Source: Hyphochytrium catenoides (taxonomy: Eukaryota > Sar > Hyphochytriomycetes > Hyphochytriales > Hyphochytriaceae). From it: a DNA stretch of 13,732 nt. The translations under genes and the position numbers were made by a program. Positions 9,401 to 13,732 of the stretch are shown here, piece by piece. Below the pieces are notes generated by a model, which ran no database searches, was not told the origin of the DNA, and worked only from the letters and a program-made list of their open reading frames with translations. The DNA is taken from the NCBI GenBank assembly GCA_900088475.1, contig FLMG01004054.1, positions 64,001 to 77,732 of the forward strand, read 5' to 3'. Numbering within the stretch: position 1 is the first letter of the stretch; each line of letters opens with the position of its first letter.

Positions 9401-10573
9401 ATCGGCCTGCAAGCTCTCTAAGTATCCATCAAGCAAAAGAACTGCTTGACGCACCCGATCCTCTATTCTCAATTGTCCCCACTTTGCTGCTACGGAGCCG
9501 GGCAGCAGAGATCGCCCCGCTGTGGACAGATAGGAGTACGCTTGCGCCAAACCTCCTCCTTGCTCGCACCAGGCCCGGAGGGTACCCATTGCAGCCTCAG
9601 CGTCTGTCAGAAAGTTGGCAGATGATGAAAAGCCAGGGACTTGCAATAGGGACAGTCTCACATCCAAGATGAGCGCCTCGCACGATGTGAAATTGGAGAC
9701 CAAGAGTGAGAGACAGTAAGCGCAGCTCATTATTGATCTTTGGTTAGGAAGAAGAGGCTCTTCTTCCTCTATTAAGAGCTCCTTCCGCCCCATAGTGTAA
9801 GTTCCCATTACTCCCGATGTTCCGTTGATAAACCATGGATCTGATGTGAAATCCTCTAGAGATTCTTGGATGATCGCATTCACCCCTGCGATCCGCTGCT
9901 GCTGAAAGGCACTCCCAGAATTCAGCAGCTCAAAGTAGTCCTGGCTACCAGGCAGGCTGTAGCTCGCAAAGGACTCTATTCGTCCTTCTTCGGGGAAGGA
10001 AAGGAGACCATTCGAACCGATATAGTAACCTGCCCGTGCCTGCAAAGCTGGCACGACGACTAAGCGCAAGTAAGTATCCTCCTCTGTTAGTAAGCAGTAG
10101 CCCACACCCAACCTTATGTCGGAGCCGCTGCTGCTGCTGCTAGTGCTGCTGTTTTGCCAGTATTCCTCGGTAAATCCCAGGAAAGAAGAAGGTCCACCCA
10201 GGAAGTATTCCTTATCGGTACACTCAGTCTTCGTTAATGCTCTTCGAAGCCCACCGATGCGAATATCACCGTCCGTGGAGTAAAGGAACAGCTGGCCTTG
10301 GACCGCTAGGTTATCATCTTCCTCATCTCCTTCAACAAGGAGCTCCCCTTCGTCACTCTCAATGAAGGACTGGTTCACACCTGCCATGACAGGTGGTGAG
10401 GAGGAGGGCCTTGAAGAAGAGTGTTGATTGATCACTATCAGTCCTCCTCTCACTTCGGCGTCAATTGTGAAGAGGAACCAGTTCTTCACAGGCCCCAGGA
10501 CCGCCCATAGATTTGCCCCAACAATGAAGAGCTCCAGGGAGAGGATAGTAAGTGCAGAACGCCGCTTCCTCAT
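6466..10573 (-). CDS. Unrecognised large membrane protein: N-terminal anchor, large ectodomain, about five clustered membrane segments
   Basis: I do not recognise the family. Preferred model: exon 1 at 10573-9166 and exon 2 at 9026-6466, joined across a 139-nt intron, 1,322 residues, TAG stop. The start is the first in-frame ATG after a TAG at 10708-10706; A at -3 fits a eukaryotic start. MRKRR precedes a hydrophobic segment (residues about 6-29), a signal anchor or signal peptide. A region of about 850 residues follows, Ser-rich, with many possible N-glycosylation sites (NQS, NSS, NGT, NFT, NNS, NYS, NTS) and scattered Cys, as expected for a lumenal or extracellular domain. Five hydrophobic segments lie near plus coordinates 7730-7807, 7560-7640, 7425-7490, 7310-7380 and 7230-7300. 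A polar tail of about 250 residues completes it. One helix, a large ectodomain and five helices is the layout of polycystin-type TRP channels, but I see no sequence motif to support that. Splicing at 9027-9165 is the weak point. Confidence 0.7.
9027..9165 (-). other. Inferred intron in the large membrane-protein gene, containing an in-frame TGA
   Basis: The upstream frame meets TGA at 9142-9140. The downstream frame is open only from below a TAG at about 9033. A donor GTAGAG (9165-9160) joined to an acceptor ..GTCTCTAG (ending 9027) removes 139 nt and connects the two frames exactly. However, the upstream frame also stays open for 67 codons after the TGA (to 8924). A two-intron alternative therefore exists: a short intron over the TGA, for example 9165-9085 (81 nt), plus GTAGGT at 8946 to ..GCTAG at 8844 (103 nt). 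Either way the open frames form one gene. Confidence 0.5.
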
Positions 10574-11255
10574 CGTTACTTTCTGTACTAAGACGACTTT
10601 AGGTTGGATAATAGGAGAGGTTATAGCGGCTGCTGCTGCGGCAAGGAAGTTGATATCATGAGACAAGTAGCGCTCTTCTGATCTTTGGATGCTTGTTGAC
10701 TGCTTCTAGGCTATTTGTTTGGCTGCTGCTGCGGCGTCGCAGAATGATTGTAGTGAGTCAAAAGGCGAAGACTTTGCTCGAATCGCCGTTATTTATTGTT
10801 CACAACCTTGATACAAAGATAGCGCTGCCTAGGAGGAAGAAACGAGAATTGTGGTTCGTTAGTCTCTCTGCTTCCACCGTCCCAGTGGTTGTCGCCTGTG
10901 TGTTTTTTGTGGAGCTTTAAGCCGTCATGCTAAAGATAGGAGAATGACGGCCACTAGCTCTTTCTTCCATAGTCACCTAGCAGGTTATGGAATACGTACT
11001 ACATCACAGTCACCACGATACTTCCAGAGCGGTCCTTCCTTGCTTATGTGATGAGCGGATGGAGCGATGCTGCGGCTACTACTGTCTGTGCAGAGAAGCG
11101 CAAGGCATCGTAACCGGGGTCTTGCCTCGTCCAACGGGATCAACGGGAAAGGAGAAGAGGGTGAGAAAGAAAGAAGCAACCAGAAGGGCCTAACAAGAGG
11201 GCTTGGACGTCCAAACAGCAGCAGATATGATGACGCCAAGAGGAAGGGCAACAAT

Positions 11256-11278
11256 GAAGAAGAAGAAGAAGAAGAAGA
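11256..11278. repeat. (GAA)7-8 tract
   Basis: An uninterrupted GAA run, followed by GAG/GGAGGAGG sequence to about 11310. It makes a Glu/Lys/Arg-rich frame on the plus strand that I do not consider a gene. Confidence 0.9.
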
Positions 11279-11437
11279 GCAACTAACAAAGAGGAGGAGG
11301 CGAAGAAGATCGAGAGTCTGGCAGCAGCTACTTACTGGAGAGGAAGGCGCTGAGAGCAGTTTGAGGAGGACGTGGGGACCTCCTCAGGGGGAAAGAAGGG
11401 GAGACTGCTGATAGCACGGAGGACGGAGAGCGTGTTA

Positions 11438-11686
11438 TTAGTGATGCACCAACCCCAAGGAAGGAGGAGGAGGAGGAGAGGGAAGGTCAACCCAAGAGTC
11501 GCCCGTCCCAGCAACAGCTTCACAGAAACTGCCGTCCAGTGGGTGGGGCATGACTGTGATGTCAGCTCGTTTTATACAAATAACCGGAGTTACTGGTTGA
11601 AGGGCATGGGCCACCCAGACCCACCCATCCTTGGCTTCTACAGGCATGACCATGAGCAGTAGTAATATAACTAAGGGTAGGGACAT
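11438..11686 (-). CDS. Possible small secreted protein (weak)
   Basis: An 82-codon frame with a true ATG at 11686-11684 and a TAA stop. Residues 1-18 look like a classical signal peptide: a short N-terminus, a core with LVILLLLMVM, and VEA before a likely cleavage point followed by KDGW. The mature part has two Cys and a five-proline run near the C-terminus, the latter coming from a GGA repeat. No family is recognised. A GTAAGT donor at 11335 lies in another frame that opens just downstream, so this could be a first exon of a spliced gene. For example, removing 40 nt after the codon for residue 31 would switch into that frame. It may equally be chance. Confidence 0.25.
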   Translation of the reverse strand: MSLPLVILLLLMVMPVEAKDGWVWVAHALQPVTPVICIKRADITVMPHPLDGSFCEAVAGTGDSWVDLPSPPPPPSLGLVHH

Positions 11687-11813
11687 TCCTATGTGTGTGT
11701 TTGCTAAAACTCACCATTAAGTTTCATAGTAGTATGCCTCTGAATGGTGGATTTGTTAAGTCACTCCAGGCGTAAGTGTAGTACTTATACTTATTTTGTA
11801 AAAGTGTGGTGGA

Positions 11814-11870
11814 GTCTATTAGCTGAAGGTTACCAAGTATGGTCTATTAGCAGCTGGTTACTAAGTATTG
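11814..11870. repeat. Imperfect 28/29-nt tandem duplication
   Basis: Copy 1 (11814-11841) and copy 2 (11842-11870) share GTCTATTAGC, GGTTAC and AAGTAT in the same order and differ at a few positions. There are two copies only, in AT-rich non-coding sequence. Confidence 0.8.
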
Positions 11871-11992
11871 TAAGTATCAAGCACGGAACGAGCATGAAAC
11901 GGACATCACGGTGAAGATCAAGTGCCTGGCGCTGGACCTAACGCTCCTCGCCATCTGGAGCTGGCAAATGATCAACAATGGGCTGGGGACTC

Positions 11993-12016
11993 CAGGGAAC
12001 GAGGGCTTGTTCCCTG
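11993..12016. repeat. Perfect inverted repeat (8-bp stem, 8-nt loop)
   Basis: CAGGGAAC at 11993-12000 and its reverse complement GTTCCCTG at 12009-12016 flank an 8-nt spacer. The right arm is also near the start of the 103-bp tandem duplication; the second copy lacks the left arm. It could be a hairpin or chance. Confidence 0.6.
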
Positions 12017-12203
12017 ACAGTGGACAGACTCTGCAATAGAAGCCTGTCGCTCCTCCGGCTAAACGCCCTTCCCATCGCCCTACTCCTTCTGCCACTTGAC
12101 CTTGAGTGCTTGTTCCCTGACAGTGGACAGACTCTGCAATAGAAGCCTGTCGCTCCTCCGGCTAAACACCCCTTCCCATCATCGCCCTACTCCTTCTGCC
12201 ACT
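12005..12203. repeat. 103-bp tandem duplication
   Basis: The segment beginning GCTTGTTCCCTGACAG at 12005 recurs at 12108. Copy 1 (12005-12096) and copy 2 (12108-12203) are nearly identical. Copy 2 carries about four extra bases (one C and a repeated ATC). An 11-nt linker separates them. The small divergence points to a recent duplication. The length difference is not a multiple of three, which argues against coding. Confidence 0.9.
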
Positions 12204-12313
12204 CCTCCTGGACGACAGTGGTGCCATTCCTCCTGGAGAAAAGTGGCACTGCTCCTGGACGAACAGTGGCACTCCTCCTGGACGAACAGTGGCACTCCTC
12301 CTGGACGAACAGG
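12200..12313. repeat. Minisatellite, about five units of 22-25 bp
   Basis: Unit form: CACTCCTCCTGGACGAACAG plus TGG (23 nt). Units start near 12200, 12225, 12247, 12270 and 12293. The last three are nearly identical; the first two are degenerate; the fifth is cut short. It directly abuts the 103-bp duplication. The 23-nt unit is not a multiple of three, so it is unlikely to be translated. Confidence 0.9.
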
Positions 12314-12826
12314 CGAGGGGAGGGGATGGCCCAGCACAGGATAGATAGGAAGTATGGCATACTACAAGGCCCTTCTTGATTTTTCTCCTGCGCCCGAGTT
12401 GCACTTCGGACGAGTGGTCCACTTCTTGTTGTTGTTAGGCAGGAGCCTCTGCACCTTCTTTCCTTTCCTCTTTTGTAGCTTAGGCTGCGCCTGCAGCCCT
12501 TTCGAGGCTAGCAGCATGCAACATGTCCGACTAGCTAACCAGAAGATCTCTGTGGTTACTTTTTCGTCCCATGAACGGAGATATGCTAAGCTGAACTAAC
12601 CTAGCTGAACAAATATTGCTATTCTTAACAAGATAGTTAAATCTCTTGCAATATCCATTGTTACTTGAGCTCTTTTTGTCCTTTCTTCGTACTCAATCAG
12701 TTTGCTAGCGTCGACAACAGCGACTGAATGACTTGAAGTTGTCATTTGCCAGAATAGCGGCCTGGCGTTCTCTTTCTGTATCGATCTAAGTTGTCCCAAA
12801 ACCCAACATTAATCGACATAGCTGCA

Positions 12827-13732
12827 ATGACATCATCACTGCCGTTATCTCAGGAAATGACGTATATCGGAGCGCGGGGCACTGTATGGCAGCCGATATC
12901 AGTAGTTCTATTAATTGTGAGTCTAACGGCCGCCCCCCTGCTTTCCTTCCTGCTCTGGCGACGGAGGAATCACTTCCCAATCAACTCCATGCCAATATTC
13001 CTTCCTATCGTTACCCAGATTGGCGCCTCACTGTACATTGTCAACCTTCTGAAGACAATGATCTCTCACTCCGCAGTCAACTGTGGAGTCTTTCATGCGC
13101 TTTCATACTTTGGTACGCTGTAGCGAGCATGTGACTCCTGCTATTTCTTTCGTGTTGTCTGACCAATTTATAGCTTTTCTAAGGGTAGTTAATTGCTTCC
13201 TGTCATTCACGGCATTCTAGGCACGCCACATCTGCCGTCGGTCATCTTCCGCTTTTTCACCTTGCTCATAATACCTAACTCACACATTTTTGGAAGAACA
13301 GATGTATTCCCTTTCTTCACGGGGACCATGCTCCAGCAGTTCCGAACCTGGTTTGTTTTCCATCTTCAGAAGAGCATGTCCTCACATCAGCAGAACTGCT
13401 TCACACGGTTCTCACCGATAATAAGCGACAAGAGCATCGCTCTTCTGCTTATGACAAGTGGTCTCTTGCTGTTCATTCAGCCTTTACTGCTACTTGTCAA
13501 TCATCAAGGTGTGCTGGACAAAAGCGCTACATACTTCATAAGAGACAGAGCGAGCTTGCAACGATCCAGACCTTGTCTAGTTCGCACGGAAGAAGAGGTA
13601 TGAGAATAATGTAATAGTGGGCGTGCCTCTGTAACTACTGATGATGCCTTGGTGGTAGCTGTTTTCCATCTTTATTTGAGCGAGCAGCACCGAGAAGGTG
13701 CCAGCCCCTTGTTGTAAGTCGGTCAAGCCCTG
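12827..13732 (+). CDS. Multi-pass membrane protein, 5' part (possible seven-helix receptor-like)
   Basis: Inferred exons: 12827-13112 and 13221-13597, joined in frame across a 108-nt intron (donor GTACGC at 13113, acceptor ..TTCTAG ending 13220). They give 221 residues, and a further donor GTATGA follows at 13598. A third exon (for example 13688-13713, ending at GTAAGT) is only a guess; the gene runs off the window. Helices: residues 23-44, followed by a basic RRR; 56-78; roughly 86-115, spanning the splice junction and containing a Cys at its start; and 167-189. The pattern of an outer N-terminus of about 20 residues, a short basic loop with PI..MP, a second helix with Q-GA-LY, and a Cys opening helix three recalls seven-helix proteins of the RGS-linked receptor type found in plants, fungi and protists. 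An RGS domain, if any, would be outside the window. Start chosen as the first ATG before the first helix. Confidence 0.5.
13113..13220 (+). other. Inferred intron in the multi-pass membrane protein gene
   Basis: GT-AG, 108 nt, with a pyrimidine-rich acceptor end. Without splicing the frame hits TAG at 13121-13123. The flanking open frames are in the same register, and removal joins them as FG-TPH within the third hydrophobic segment. The length fits the other introns in the window. Confidence 0.5.

Larger units (their letters stand above)
10574..12826. other. Long largely non-coding region between divergent genes
   Basis: The large membrane-protein gene starts at 10573 on the minus strand and the multi-pass gene starts at 12827 on the plus strand, so this stretch should hold both promoters. 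I see no TATA box or other core element that I trust. Apart from one weak small ORF on the minus strand (11438-11686), open frames here are short or arise from repeats. The region contains a GAA tract, GGA-rich stretches, a 28-nt duplication, a 103-bp tandem duplication and a minisatellite. Confidence 0.6.

Noticed and set aside
10743-10920. 58-codon plus-strand frame from an ATG at 10744
   Set aside because: Short and without features; it lies in the presumed upstream region of the minus-strand gene.
11067-11411. Glu/Lys/Arg-rich plus-strand frame
   Set aside because: Its content is produced by GAA and GGA repeats and it has no recognisable domain.
12200-12313. CRISPR array
   Set aside because: The units are directly adjacent with no spacers, and the setting is eukaryotic; it is a minisatellite.
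12354-12599. 81-codon plus-strand frame with a hydrophobic stretch
   Set aside because: Short, no homology that I recognise, and no splice or promoter context to support it.

Overview
This is a piece of nuclear DNA from a single-celled or otherwise little-studied eukaryote. Several genes are broken by short GT-AG introns, with donors often of the form GTAGGT, GTAGGA or GTAAGT. Two of the encoded proteins, a P4-type flippase and an HMG-box protein, belong to eukaryotic families. TAA, TAG and TGA all appear as terminal stops, so the standard genetic code fits. There are no operons, ribosome binding sites, phage genes or insertion sequences. I cannot place the lineage further. Compact genes, 100-300 nt introns, Ala/Gln/Ser homopolymers and simple repeats suit many protists.

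Layout: (1) 1-2898, plus strand: the 3' part of a P4-ATPase (phospholipid flippase) gene, resolved into six exons that join in frame. (2) 2899-3431: a short convergent spacer. (3) 3432-4696, minus strand: a gene for an HMG-box protein whose C-terminal half carries two related Tudor-like units. Its reading frame stays open upstream to 5326. (4) 4697-6465: the 5' leader of that gene plus repeat-rich DNA with no other supported gene. (5) 6466-10573, minus strand: a long unrecognised gene, probably two exons, for a roughly 1,320-residue membrane protein with one N-terminal membrane anchor, a roughly 850-residue glycosylation-site-bearing ectodomain, about five clustered membrane segments and a roughly 250-residue tail. 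An in-frame TGA at 9140-9142 is best explained as lying in an intron. (6) 10574-12826: mostly non-coding, with GAA tracts, a 28-nt duplication, a 103-bp tandem duplication and a 23-bp minisatellite. It also holds one weak candidate for a small secreted protein (minus, 11438-11686). (7) 12827 to past the right edge, plus strand: the 5' part of a multi-pass membrane protein, perhaps a seven-helix receptor-like protein.

The genes do not form an obvious pathway. Three of the four main genes act at membranes (lipid flipping, a large ectodomain protein, a possible receptor) and one is chromatin-related. The points most worth checking are the large ectodomain gene with its TGA-containing junction, the HMG-plus-duplicated-Tudor-like architecture, and the long in-frame extension upstream of the HMG gene.
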